64,000 bases of DNA, taken from contig JAGTYA010000024.1 in NCBI GenBank assembly GCA_024291935.2, forward strand, positions 5,022,001-5,086,000, in the 5' to 3' direction. The DNA is from Okapia johnstoni. Lineage: Eukaryota; Chordata; Mammalia; Artiodactyla; Giraffidae. The notes beneath the pieces were generated by a model. It was not told where the DNA came from. It did no database searches and saw nothing but the letters and a program-made list of their open reading frames with translations. Shown piece after piece: positions 44,301-54,499 of the stretch (positions within the stretch are counted from its first letter, which is position 1; every line of letters begins with the position of its first letter). The position numbers and the translations under genes were made by a program.

Positions 44301-44939
44301 CTGTCCCTCCTCCCGAAGTTCTTCCTGAGGTCCTCCACGCTGACCTTCATCAGAGCAGCCAGTGAAGGTTAGGGCCCCAGGAGCAGTAGTGTAAGAAACA
44401 GGTTATAAAATTCTAGAGGACAAAGAGCGCTTCGTTTACTTTCCTCTCTTACCTCCCTTAAGAATCGCTGAATGAATGAATGAATGAGTGAATGAATGAA
44501 CACACAGACCCTCTCCAGACTGACGGGTAGCGGTGGTCAGGCTGATAGGTTGGGGGTCTACTTGGAGCAGATGAGTGCTTCCCCTTCCATAGCCAGCAAT
44601 CCCAGTGGTGGGCTCTAGCTGAGATCTGGGGGCCTGGGAGAAGGCCCTTCCCTGGGAGAAGGATTCAGTCACCTAACAGTAAATGCATCCTGGGGTCCTC
44701 ACCTTCAGTAGCTGTTGAGTAACTTAGCTTCTCTGAACGTCCCTTTGGGCCCCCAAAGCTGCTTTAGTTTCCAGAGTCCCCTGAGAAATTCAACCATCCC
44801 TGGGGTCTCACCCGGAGGCCTCTGAGTCAGTGCCTGTGAAGAGTGAGGACAGGGTTCCAGGAGAAGGTGTGTGAGTCGTGGAGGTGGGATGCCTTGACTT
44901 CGGAGTAGCTGGGGTAGGGGGGAAGGGATGAGTGCATTT
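44301..44939. other. Unique sequence with AATG microsatellite
   Basis: A (TGAA)n run with one interruption lies at about 44469-44500. No gene was recognised. Confidence 0.5.
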
Positions 44940-45130
44940 AAGCTACTAACTGCTACTATCACATGCTGATTGTTTAACACGTGAGTTGGGGGGCCTTGTC
45001 CTAAGCTCTTTCCATATGTTAACTTGGCCCACAGGACAACCATATGAGCCAGTGCTGTTATTACTTCTACCTTTCAGAAGAGGAAACTGAAGTGCAGAGA
45101 GGGGAAGGGTCAGAACTGGAGCTTTGAATC
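44940..45130 (-). repeat. MIR SINE
   Basis: 'gtcctaagctctttccatat', 'ttcagaagaggaaactgaag' and 'gtgcagagaggggaagggtc' are reverse MIR landmarks. Confidence 0.6.
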
Positions 45131-45590
45131 TTAAAGGAGACACACAGAGGGAGTCCACACCAGCCTGGCACAGCCCACCGTCTCGTCTTGCCTACCCCAG
45201 GCCCTGGTGTGAGCTGAATCCATATCTGGGTAATTGACAGGACAGAGCCCCAGGTCTCTCCAAGGGAAAGGAGCTGTTCAAGGGCATAATCTTAGTCAGG
45301 AAGGCATTAACACTGATCCTGGTTCTGCTTGTGGAAATCTGTGTGTCAGGCCCGTAAATTGCCTGTTTAAAGGGCTTGTGTCTCCAGGTGGTGCTGTCTG
45401 CACCTGGGGAGACCCTGAAGCTGTGTATTTAGTAGGGGAAGGGTTGGGGTTGGTCCAGAACAGATGGAGGTGGGAGGAGTTTGCTGTCCAGCCCCGGCCA
45501 GCCTCTGTTCCAGACAGCCAGGTGGGTCTGCCTGGCCCTAGCCAGCCCTGCAGGGAGATTTGGCCTGGGCTGCGTGCGAGCTGGGAAAGC
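45131..45590. other. Unique sequence, nothing recognised
   Basis: Frame 45234-45665 (143 codons) is open but has no domain motif. The opposite strand is also open over the same DNA. Confidence 0.4.
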
Positions 45591-45594
45591 AAAG

Positions 45595-45765
45595 ATCACA
45601 GGGTGTTCGAGTCCCACAGGCTTGGCTTCAGTCCCACGCTGTCCCTCACCAGCTGTGCAGTTTGATATCACTGCTCTGAATCTGTTTTCTCATTTTTCAA
45701 ATAAGACTCATATTATGAATAAAATCACACTTCACCGGGTTGTTTTAGAGCGCTCATGAAGAGCT
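45595..45765 (+). repeat. MIR SINE
   Basis: 'cttggcttcagtcccacgct', 'tgaatctgttttctcatttt' and 'ttcaccgggttgttttagag' follow MIR order. Confidence 0.6.
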
Positions 45766-45934
45766 GACTGCAGGTCCCAGAAATGATGCCCAGTGGGTGT
45801 GGGGAGAGTGTGACAGCTGGGCAGTGTTGGGAGGAGGGGTGGGGGGCAGGAGGGAGCCTGGGAGGGAGGACTCTCATTCTACACCCTTCTGGTGATGTCA
45901 GGATGTGAGCACTGTCTATAAACACTCTCACTGC

Positions 45935-46100
45935 GTCCTATGGACTCTTTCAGGCTGCCACTGTTATTAGCCCTGATTTACACAGGTGGATGCTGAACTC
46001 AGCCAGGTTAAGCGCAAAGTCCCAGAGCTGGTGACTGGCTGCAGCCAGGACAGGGACCCAGGTTTGCCTGACTCAGAAGTCCCTGTCCTCCTTGAGTCTG
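45935..46100 (-). repeat. MIR SINE
   Basis: 'ttattagccctgatttacac', 'gacccaggtttgcctgactc' and 'agaagtccctgtcctcc' match reverse MIR. Confidence 0.6.
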
Positions 46101-46139
46101 AGGATGTTCCGAGTTCCTCCTGTGACCCTCTAGGCCCCC

Positions 46140-46275
46140 TCAGCACCTCCCAAGTGTTTATTCAGGAGGTCATTACCCACAGTGATTGTTTATGCAAAAC
46201 TAATTAGCCCTCATGAGGATCAGCAATTGATCAGGAGCAGAGCTTGTTAACCGCAGCTCGGGTTTCCTCCTCGCT
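46140..46275. promoter_or_regulatory. Candidate conserved enhancer (forkhead, TAATTA, GTTAAC motifs)
   Basis: A dense run of developmental-type binding words in about 110 bp: tgtttat at 46155-46161, tgtttatgc from 46188, taatta at 46201-46206, two tgatca copies bracketing 'gcaat' (46218-46232), and gttaac at 46246-46251. It is not a recognised repeat. The combination suggests a tissue enhancer but is inference. Confidence 0.38.
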
Positions 46276-47030
46276 TTTCCCCTGGCACTCTGTGGGAGCC
46301 TCAGCATAAGGGGACCAGGACTCCCAGCCCATGCATCAGAGGCCCGCTCCGGTGACCAGTGTAGCCCAGCCCTCCCCACGCCCCCTCCTGTCTCCTTTCT
46401 GTGTCTGTTGTTGGGTCTTCAGTTCTGTTCCTGTCAATCCCCTGGACTCTCAGCTTCCTAGACACCCATTCACCCTCCAGCTCTTTCCCCACCTCTCCTC
46501 CCACAGTGTCTACTTTGTTTACTCTTGGTCTTGTTACTATGAACACCTAGAAGCCCCCACGGACCCCCTGCCTCCAGGCTCACCCCTTCCAGTCCCCACC
46601 ACTCACATGGTTATCTCGTGCAGTGGGGGCTTTGGTTACAGAGAGACCAGTGCCTTTAGTGGCCTCACCTCTCATCAGTCACGTGAACTAGAGTGAGTTT
46701 TTTTTATTAATCCTTTTAAGCTTCAGTTTCTGCATCTCTCAAAACAGGAGCCTTGGTTTCCTCCTTTGTGTGATGAGGCTGGTGACAACAGGTGTCTGTG
46801 GCTCCGCCAGCAGCATTCATGAGAAGCCTGCTCAGTGTTCTGGTTGCTGTGAAGGGACACAGAGGAGGGGGCAGTGGAATCGTGTGGGTGAGGTCTGCAT
46901 CCAGGATGCTGGCAGTGGTCTCTGCTTTGGAGCACAGCCATGGGCTTAAACGGGGCTCCAGTGATGACCAGGGAACATTTCCTCCCCTCTAGCTGGTACA
47001 TCAGCAGCCTACTTGAACTTGGGTCATGAT
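46276..47030. other. Unique sequence with MIR-like trace
   Basis: MIR-like wording 'cttcagtttctgcatctctc' occurs near 46721-46740. The frame at 46331-46696 lacks motifs. Confidence 0.4.
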
Positions 47031-47034
47031 CAAC

Positions 47035-47545
47035 ACCCTCCAATAGAAATATAATGAGAGTCATGCATGTAGTTTTAAATTTTGTAGTAGGCATGCTAAA
47101 AAAATTAAGAAACAACTGAAATTTACTTTCAGATGTATTTTATTTAACCCAATATATCAGGGGTCTCCAACCCCCAGGCCACAAAGCAGGAGGTGAGTAG
47201 CACACAAGCAAAGCTTCATCTGTTACTCCCCATCTCTCCCCATAGCTCACATTATCACCTGAACCAGCCTCCACCTCCTTGGTCCATGTCGTGGAAACAC
47301 TGTTTTCCACGAAACCAGAACCAGGTGCCAGAAATGTTGTGGACCACTGCAATATATCACTGGAAACTGCAATCAGTATTAAAATATTAATAGTGAGATA
47401 TACATTTTTTTTCTGTGCTAAACCCTAAACTCTGGGTGTCGTTGATGCTAACAGCACAGCTTCGTTCAGGTCAGCCATGCTTCACGAGCTCAAGGGTGAC
47501 ACGTGGCCAGGGGCTACTGCCCTGGATGGCCCAGGGCTAGAGGCT
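47035..47545. mobile_element. Old hAT/MER-type DNA transposon relic, interrupted
   Basis: 'aatagaaatataatgagagt', 'gtagttttaaattttgtagt', 'tgtattttatttaacccaat', then after the insert 'attaatagtgagatatac' and 'cacgtggccaggggctactg', match a well-known non-autonomous mammalian DNA repeat. I am not certain of its exact name. A second element splits it at 47158-47349. Confidence 0.6.
47150..47357 (+). mobile_element. MER1-like hAT element with 8-bp TSD
   Basis: Body 47158-47349 begins 'caggggtctccaaccc' and ends 'ttgtggaccactg', which are imperfect terminal inverted repeats. Inside are 'aaagcaggaggtgagtagc' and 'ttttccacgaaaccagaacc', as in MER1. The exact 8-bp duplication caatatat lies at 47150-47157 and 47350-47357, the length typical of hAT transposition. 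It has no coding capacity. Confidence 0.9.
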
Positions 47546-47649
47546 TTGGAAAGGCCCCCAGCTCTGATGACACCAGATGGGCTGGTGTCCACTGATGGTA
47601 AAGGCAGAGCTGTGTGAGTTCTGTTGTTTGTTTACCTGCCCAGCACAGC

Positions 47650-47810
47650 GGTGTGAGCATGAGCTCTGGAGTGACTGGGGCTTTGGTTTAATGCTCTTCT
47701 CCATCAGATAACCTTGGATAAATGACTTCAAAGGTTGCTGGGAAGATTAAATGAGATTACACAGGTAAAGTTCTCAGTACGTGCTGTTCGTACGTGTCAG
47801 CTAACAGTGG
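47650..47810 (+). repeat. MIR SINE
   Basis: 'gagcatgagctctggagtga', 'accttggataaatgacttc', then 'ggaagattaaatgagattac' and 'aaagttctcagtacgtgctg' follow MIR. The usual core box is partly deleted. Confidence 0.65.
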
Positions 47811-48159
47811 CTGCTGTATAATTTACTGCTTTTGTTACTCTGCCACCTGGCTGGGCACTGACTCAGTCCCATCACTGTGGCATCTGCACCTCCCAGACTC
47901 TCAGTGCCATGCCATCAGCCAAACTGCTGGATGGCAGCCGCCCGGGGCCTGGAGGTGGTCCCACTGCCCGGCAGGAGCTGGCCTCACAGGAGCACAAAGC
48001 ACAGAGCTGGGCTGAGCAGACCAGCTCCCAGCCTCGGCTTGGCTCTCGCTGCTGCAGCAACTATGATGGGAGGACCAGATGACCTTCGAAACCCACTGCC
48101 AGGGCGAGAACCTGGTGCCCACGATAGCATTTATACTGCCTGTGGGCAGCATTTCCAGA
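47811..48159. other. Unique GC-rich sequence
   Basis: Open in several frames (47794-48015, 47877-48176) but without recognised motifs or splice evidence. Confidence 0.4.
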
Positions 48160-48392
48160 GTGAAGCTGTAGACTAGGCCAGTGGAGTAAAACATCAATGA
48201 GCCTTGGCTCTGCTTTAGGTGAGCAGCAACCATATATGAGGCTTGGTTTCCTCCTCTGTAAAAAAAAAAAACAAAAAAACAAAAAACAGCTTTGATAGCT
48301 GACTCCTAGGCTATTGTGACTTTTAAATGGGATAATGGGAATAAGCTACTCAGTACAATGTCCCAGCCACCATCAGAGCTCAATAAATGCTG
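48160..48392 (+). repeat. MIR SINE with internal A-rich expansion
   Basis: 'cttggtttcctcctctgtaa' runs into about 35 bases of A-rich microsatellite (48259-48288). It then resumes with 'gctattgtgacttttaaatg' and 'agagctcaataaatgctg', the MIR 3' part. Confidence 0.75.
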
Positions 48393-48490
48393 TTTCCAGT
48401 GCAGGGACCAGCAAGGGCTGTCCAAGGAGAGGTTCTGCTCTCTCCACTGTCCCTGCCTTGGAACCCATGGCCAATTTGGAGATTCCTCCA

Positions 48491-48730
48491 GTAAGAATTC
48501 CCAGGTGGCGCTAGTGGTAAAGAACCTGCCTGCCAGTGCAGCAGACATGAGATGCGGCTTCGATCCCTGGGTTGGGAAGATCCCCTGGAGGAGGGCATGG
48601 CAACCCATTCCAGTCGTCTTGCCTGGAGAATCGCATACAGAGGAGCCTGGTGGACTACAGCCTGCAGGATCACAAAGAGTCAGACATGACTGAAGTGACT
48701 GAGCACACACACGCACGCTGGTAAGAATCC
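48491..48730 (+). mobile_element. Bov-tA SINE with TSD
   Basis: Body 48501-48720 has the head 'ccaggtggcgctagtggtaa', a B box 'cttcgatccctgggttgg', the Bov-A part and a CA-rich tail. Direct repeats gtaagaattc (48491-48500) and gtaagaatcc (48721-48730) match at 9 of 10 bases. Confidence 0.96.
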
Positions 48731-48995
48731 AGCAAAACCTACCAGGCCTAAAACAAGCTGTGGGTGTAGGGGGAGGTGCAGGGCCTCTGTGGATCACCAA
48801 GGGGCCCATTCAGGCCCCTGCGGTTTGCTCATTAATGGCTGCTGGTCTGGCTGCAACACTGGCTTCATCAGTCCTGCAGCATCATGAATACAGAGGTGCA
48901 GTCCAAGCAGCTCCCCAGGGGTTCTCCACCAGTGATACTGACAAGGGTAGAGGAAAGAGACAAAGTAGGTGGTTAAATACTTAGTCCCACTAGCG
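48731..48995. other. Unique sequence, nothing recognised
   Basis: No feature was recognised. Confidence 0.4.
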
Positions 48996-48998
48996 GAT

Positions 48999-49605
48999 TG
49001 TACGTAGGAAAAATATGGGAGACCCCCTGTTAATTAATGTTTACTGAAAAAAGCAGGTTTGCTTAACCACGGAACCAAGCAGGCTTGCTTAGCAACAAAA
49101 CCATGCAGCAGAAGCCGGAGACAGGCCCCAAACAATAAAACAATGGTGGCGTGAGACCCTCATTCTTCCCAGCGAGCTCAGTAAGTTAATGAAACCCAGG
49201 ACATGCTCTCTGCACACATGAAAACAGTGATTTACGGAAAGGTGACATTTCAAAGTAAAGACCCTCACTGTACCGAGACAGTCCTGGCTTGACCATGTAG
49301 GGACAAGAAAACTCCCCTGCCAATCCTGGAAGAGGAGCTGATGATGGAAGCGTGACATCTACTCAAGAACAAGGAAGAAGATGGTCTTCTCCCCACCTCC
49401 CCAACTTCCCTTTGATTATAAAACTGTAGCCCAGTAAGTTCTTGGGGTAGCACCCTCTTGCCAGCCCATTTGTAAACAACACAAGCATCCTATTCTAATA
49501 AATCACTTCTTACATATCACTTTGCCTCTCACTGAATTATTTCTGCTCTGGGACATAAGGACCAAAGATCTTCAAGGCCTTCCCAAATGACACCTAATGG
49601 TTTCA
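48999..49605 (+). mobile_element. Probable solo LTR of an endogenous retrovirus
   Basis: U3-R-U5-like architecture is visible. A 26-bp tandem duplication (49051-49076 and 49077-49102) has the look of an LTR enhancer repeat. A TATA box tataaaa lies at 49417-49423, and the polyadenylation signal aataaa at 49497-49502, 80 bp downstream. The text then runs 'tttgcctctcactgaattat' and 'ttctgctctgggacataagg'. No gag-pol sequence follows on either side, so it is likely solo. Exact ends are uncertain, and class I type is inferred from layout. Confidence 0.7.
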
Positions 49606-50099
49606 ATACTGTAGGCATTGGGGGTGGTCACGTTCTGGGTGGAGGTGACTGGGACAACCCAGAGAGCCATGGGTGGGTGTGGGGTGGGACAGGGCTTGAG
49701 AGCATCTGGTCAAGAAGGGAGTGTCTGCCTGCAGATGAATGTGGGCACAGGAATGAGGTAAGGATAGGCCACTGTGCTGCATCTGACATGGACACGGAGG
49801 CCTGGTGGGAGGAAGTAGGCATCAGGGAAGAGCAGACAGATGGGGGACAAAGCTGGGGTGTCAGCCCACTGGTATCTATGAACAGCTTCTCACCCCAGGC
49901 TACTCACCCCAGAAAACAGAGACAAGACAGCAGCAGACAGCCGGGCCTGCCCTGGGGTGACACAGAACCCTCACACCTGGCTTGCTCCTCCATCTCTTGC
50001 TGTCCAAGCTCCCTACCCTCTGACCTTGGCTTCTGATTTCTGCTTCTAGCCACCCACCACCCACTGGTAACCACCTCCAAGGGACCCCTTGGAGGACCC
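49606..50099. other. Unique sequence, nothing recognised
   Basis: Frame 49587-50036 (149 codons) is open but begins inside the LTR and has no recognisable motif. Confidence 0.4.
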
Positions 50100-50180
50100 T
50101 GATTCATTTATTCAAGAAACATTCCTCCTGGGCCCCCCACATGCCAGGCTCTGGGGTTGTGATGGGGGGCATGGCTTTTG
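50100..50180 (-). repeat. L2 LINE tail fragment
   Basis: 'gattcatttattcaagaaac' then 'cacatgccaggctctggggt' is the reverse L2 terminal pattern. Confidence 0.55.
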
Positions 50181-50801
50181 CTCATAGACTGCTATGGGGG
50201 GAAGGCAGCCACCCACTCACTCATTCAATTTCCTCCCTCCCTCTCTTCCTTCCACAAGGCAGGAGGGTACAAGACCAAATCCCACCCACCTGTGTTCAGC
50301 GTGTCCGGGGAGGCACACTTCTAAGGGCCCCGCACCTGTGGGCGGTGTCACACTTGCTTTGTGATGCACTGTCTCCTGGACTTGTGTCCATCCTATGCCA
50401 GCCTCTCAGAGCCCAGGGCAACCCAGGCCTCTCCTCTGCTGGGAGGCTTCCAGAAGACTGAAAAATGAAGGAATGCTACAACAGAATCACAGACCCTGGG
50501 ACTCAAATATTTACATAGTACGAAGTGGCACATATCAGCAAATGCATGATGTGTGACTCACCTGGAAGCCACCCTTTGAAGGTGCATTCTGTCTATAGGT
50601 GAGGCAGAGCAGGCGGGAGCTGAATTCAAGATGTGATGCTCAGAGTGATAGTCACCACTCGTGGTGCTCATCATTTCAGGCAGCAAGGAAGGTCTGCCCA
50701 GTTTGGGGTTGGGAAGGGAAGCTGACACTGGGGAATAGCCCAGAGGCATTTCTGCAAACCCTGAAAGGAAGGTGGGTCCCAGCCCCTGCCCCAGGGACCT
50801 G
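50181..50801. other. Unique sequence, nothing recognised
   Basis: No supported feature. Confidence 0.4.
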
Positions 50802-50808
50802 CAGGTGG

Positions 50809-52226
50809 ATCAGTCCAGTTCAGTTCAGTCGCTCAGTCGTGTCTGACTCTGCGACCCCGTGGACAGCAGCACGCCAGGTCTCCTTGTCCTTCAACAACTC
50901 CTGGAGTTTACTCAAACTCATGTCCATTGAGTCCGTGATGCCATCCAACCATCTCATCCTCTGTCGCCCCCTTCTCCTCCTACCTTCAATCTTTCCCAGC
51001 ATCAGGGTCTTTTCAAGTGAGTCAGTTCTTCGCATCAGGTGGCCAAAGTATTGGAGTTTCAGCTTCAGCATCACTCCTTCCAATGAATGTTCAGGACTGA
51101 TTTCCTTTGGGATGGACTGGTTGGATCTCCTTGCAGTCCAAGGGACTCTCAAGAGTCTTCTCCAACACCACAGTTCAAAAGCATCAATTCTTCAGCATTC
51201 AGCTTTCTTTATAGTCCAACTCTCACATCCATACATGACTAATGGAAAAATCATAGCCTTGACTAGATGGACCTTTGTTGACAAAGTAATGCCTCTGCTT
51301 TTTAATATGCTGTCTAGGTTGGTCATAACTTTCCTTTCAAGGAGTAAGTGTCTTTTAATTTCATGGCTGCAGTCACCATCTGCAGTGATTTTGGAACCCC
51401 CCAAAATAAAGTCTGTCACAGTTTCCACTGTTTCCCCATCTATTTGCCATGAAGTGATGGAACCGGATGCCATGATCTTAGTTTTCTGAATGTTGAGTTT
51501 TAAGCCAACTTTTTCACTCTCCTCTCTCACTTTCATCAAGAGGCTCTTTAGTTCTTCTTCACTTTCTGCCATAAGGGTGGTGTCATCTGCATATCTGAGG
51601 TTATTGATATTTCTGCCGGCAATCTTGATTCCAGCTTGTGCTTATTCCAGCCTAGCATTTCTCATGATGTACTCTGCATATAAGTTAAATAAGCAGGGTG
51701 ACAATATACAGCCTTGACGTACTCCTTTTCCTATTTGAAACCAGTCTGTTGTTCCTGACCCGCATACAGATTTCTCAAGAGGCAGGTCAGGTGATCTAGT
51801 ATTCCCATCTATTTCAGAATTTTCCACAGTTTATTGTGATCCACACAGTCAAAGGCTTTGGCATAGTCAATAAAGCAGAAATAGATATTTTTCTGGAGCT
51901 CTCTTGCTTTTTCGATGATCCAGCAGATGTTGGCAATTTGATCTCTGGTTCCTCTGCCTTTTCTAAAACCAGCTTGAACATCTGGAAGTTCACGGCTCAC
52001 GTATTGCTGAAGCCTGGCTTGGAGAATTTTGAGCATTACTTTACTGGCGTGTGAGATGAGTGCACTCGTGCGGTAGTTTGAGCATTCCTTGGCATTGCCT
52101 TTCTTTGGGATTGGAATGAAAACTGACCTTTTCCAGTCCTGTAGCCCCTGCTGAGTTTTCCAGATTTGCTGCCATATTGAGTGCAGCACTTTCACGGTGT
52201 CATCTTTTAGGATTTGATGGGTGAGT
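50809..52226 (-). mobile_element. BovB LINE, longest copy in window (1.4 kb), minus strand
   Basis: From the reverse 3' end 'cagttcagtcgctcagtcgt' to 'gtcatcttttaggatttga'. It reaches about 180 bp further 5' than the 22-kb copy and starts inside the reverse transcriptase domain. A possible 7-bp duplication caggtgg (50802-50808 / 52227-52233) flanks it but is short enough to be chance. Confidence 0.95.
50820..52226 (-). pseudogene. BovB reverse transcriptase remnant, YADD intact, multiple breaks
   Basis: Minus-strand BovB reverse transcriptase. The 5' segment (frame 51809-52195) includes FIPIPKKGNAKECSNYRT and FIDYAKAFDCVDHNKLW, and ends at a TAG at 51809-51811. A 25-bp deletion near 51754, seen by comparison with the 22-kb copy, shifts the frame. 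The next frame (51642-51827) carries DWFQIGKGVRQGCILSP and ends at a TAA at 51642-51644, where the other copy has a glutamate codon. After that stop the same frame reads the catalytic box YADD at 51582-51593, then KVGLKLNIQKTKIM. The C-terminal segment at 50820-51152 is in another phase. There is no endonuclease domain. It is inactive through at least two stops and a frameshift, although the catalytic aspartates are preserved. Confidence 0.95.
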
Positions 52227-52775
52227 CAGGTGGGGAGGAGATGACCGCTTGCTTCCTGAGGTCCTGCTGGGTTCACCCCTCACAAAGCCTTGAAGGTTAG
52301 TTCTCACCCTGTCCTTGATTCGGAAAAGTGGCTCGGAGGATGGGAGAGGTGTGCTGAGGGAGTGGAATGGCTTCTCTGTACCTTCTCTAACTGAGACCAG
52401 GGCCTGAACTTATGACCTCAAACGTGAGCTGCGAGGCCCTGTTCTGCTGGCTTTACTACTGGATATGAACTCCAGACACCAATGCTCAGGACCCAGGCAG
52501 GGTTTAGATAGGGCTGGAGGAATTCAGTGTGTGTGTTGGGGGGTCAAGGGTGTGTGTATGTGGGGGGTGTGGGGCTTCACCATAGGTGAAGCAAGAGAGC
52601 AAAGTAGGATATTGTCTGCAGAGTTGAGACAAAGCACAGTAAGGCAGCTGTAGACTGCCCACCACTCCTGGGGGGAAGAACCTTCATCGGTGTCAGCGTC
52701 ATCTCCGTCATAGTCACCATCTCAGCCACTCCTTCATGTGCTGCTCCTTGGCCCAGCCTGCGAGGGTCCTGTGGT
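52227..52775. other. Unique sequence with short TG/GT-rich run
   Basis: A GT-rich stretch lies near 52528-52572. No gene was recognised. Confidence 0.4.
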
Positions 52776-52779
52776 TACC

Positions 52780-52910
52780 GTCCCTGAGGTCCTGATGGGG
52801 AAACTGATGCACAGAGAGGAGAAAGGACCCGCGGGCCCAGGGCAAGGCAGTGGTAGGGCAGAGGTGTGAACCAGGGCTGCCTGGCTCAGAGCCAGTGAGT
52901 TCAACTTGGC
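52780..52910 (-). repeat. MIR SINE
   Basis: 'atggggaaactgatgcacag' and 'gtgtgaaccagggctgcctg' are reverse MIR landmarks. Confidence 0.65.
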
Positions 52911-53495
52911 TAACGGTGCTCATTGGATGCAACCACTCACCGGATGCTTCTATGTGCCACCGACCCCTCCACCCAAGGATCGTCTCCAAAGTCCCCTCTC
53001 TCCCCTCACCGCCACACCACCTTCTGGGGACTAAGGACAGCCAGCTGAAGGCCTGCTGAGTACTCCACCTCCATCCATGGGCTCACTAAGCTGTCGCTCT
53101 CCCTGCTGGTCAATCTCATCAGGTCTGTTTGTGCAGATGAGGAACCCGGGAGTCAGAGCAGGTAAGTGACACGCCCGTCAGACTCCATGAAGTGCTTAAG
53201 GGTTGTTGTGGGGACAAAGTGAGATAACACAGAACATGCGTCTACTTGCAATATGGCAGCTTTTAAAGTAAAGCACACGCAGCATCCTATGTACTAAAGG
53301 GAAACCGAGGCCCAGAGTGGAGGAGTGGGTGGTCCTGAGCTCCGAGGTCGAGGCTATCTCTGGCTGGCTTCCCCAGGGTGACCCTGAGGGCAGGAGGGCA
53401 GACCCGGGAGGGCCTGGCCATCTCCACCTCTGCCCTGCCTGCCCACTGCCTCCCCTCTCTGCCATGGACAATTTTTCACAGGAAGAGATGACTTT
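52911..53495. other. Unique sequence with MIR trace
   Basis: MIR-like wording near 53130-53170 ('cagatgaggaacccgggagt'). Opposed frames at 53196-53516 and 53317-53538 have no motif. Confidence 0.4.
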
Positions 53496-53499
53496 CCAC

Positions 53500-53915
53500 A
53501 TTTGCCGCAAACTCACCTCTATTAAGTTAAGCAGTTAACAGAGCTCTCACGGTGGAATGCATTTTGTTTAATACCTTGATCTTTCTTGTCTGCTAAAAAA
53601 ATGAATTCTGTCAAATCTCTCAAAGCCAACTGTCAAAGTAAGGCATTTGGTGGGGAGGGGAGACAGATCTCTCACTCTGATGGCAAAATTCATTTGATTT
53701 GATCCCTTAATCCACTTTCCCTGCAAAGCTGGGAGCTGAAATTCGGAAAGTCCTTTGCCCTGAACAGTTTCTTTCCACTCCTCCTTACTGCCTCCTCTCC
53801 CAGGGTCCACTCCTCTTTCACCTTTAAAAATAACAGCAAAGAATTGCAGCAGCTGGAGTAATGATAACCGTTTGGTTTCTCATGGCAATTTTTTAGAGAG
53901 AAAATGACAGAGCAC
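53500..53915. promoter_or_regulatory. Candidate conserved enhancer (E-box and homeodomain words)
   Basis: Non-repetitive block. The right half has an E-box cagctg at 53850-53855, four bases from the homeodomain/GATA-like taatgataa at 53859-53867. The left half has TCF-like 'accttgatctttc' and two 'tgtcaaa' words. The motifs are seen directly. Enhancer function is inferred. Confidence 0.35.
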
Positions 53916-54495
53916 AAAGCCTGTCTCTCAGGGTCTATTTGGGGAGAGAGAGAGGTAATGGTTGTGGAACACTCTAGCAGCCCAGGGGATTGGCAGGACC
54001 TGACCCCTGTGCCAGCAGGACACAGAGGCAGGAGGGTGTCTGGGAAGAAGGCATAGCCTCAGTCCCTCTTGAAGAATCTTTTTCTCTAACCCCTGCTCTC
54101 CATCTAGCACCCTCTTCCCTTCTGCATCTTATCCACAAGCTAGAACCTAACCCCACACTTGGGCTCAGTGCTTTACAGTTTACAAAACACACGTTTACTA
54201 TACTTATTTGCTTGGAGATGTCAACAAGGTCCTGGCTCTTTCCTTTCTCCTCTCTACTATCCTTGACTGTGTTCACTTTTTGTCATTAACTTTTTGCCTC
54301 ATGGTTGCAGCCAGTAGAGAGAGGGCTGGAACAACACCTGACATATAGGGCACTTGTAAAGGGGCCATGGGGTTCAGATGTACAGGTGCCTGGCTCAAGG
54401 GTGTGTCAGCAGTCAGGAGACATCACAGCGATTAGTCCCATCTGAGAAATGGGCCCATGTACCTCTTCTGTCTCAGTCCTGGGTAACAACAGTAG
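53916..54495. other. Unique sequence, nothing recognised
   Basis: No supported feature. Frames on both strands at 53974-54289 are mutual shadows. Confidence 0.4.
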
Positions 54496-54499
54496 GAAT

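Noticed and set aside
44469..44500. Repeated units considered as a CRISPR-like or regulatory array
   Set aside because: Simple (TGAA)n microsatellite. No spacers, and the genome is eukaryotic.
45234..45665. 143-codon open frame
   Set aside because: Open in opposite strands simultaneously, GC-driven, no motif.
49587..50036. 149-codon open frame
   Set aside because: Starts in the LTR end and extends into unique DNA. No retroviral or host similarity recognised.
50599..51489. Longest open frame of the window (296 codons, plus strand)
   Set aside because: From about 50,817 it is the exact antisense of the BovB reverse transcriptase remnant. BovB antisense is naturally open over long spans. It is not a gene.
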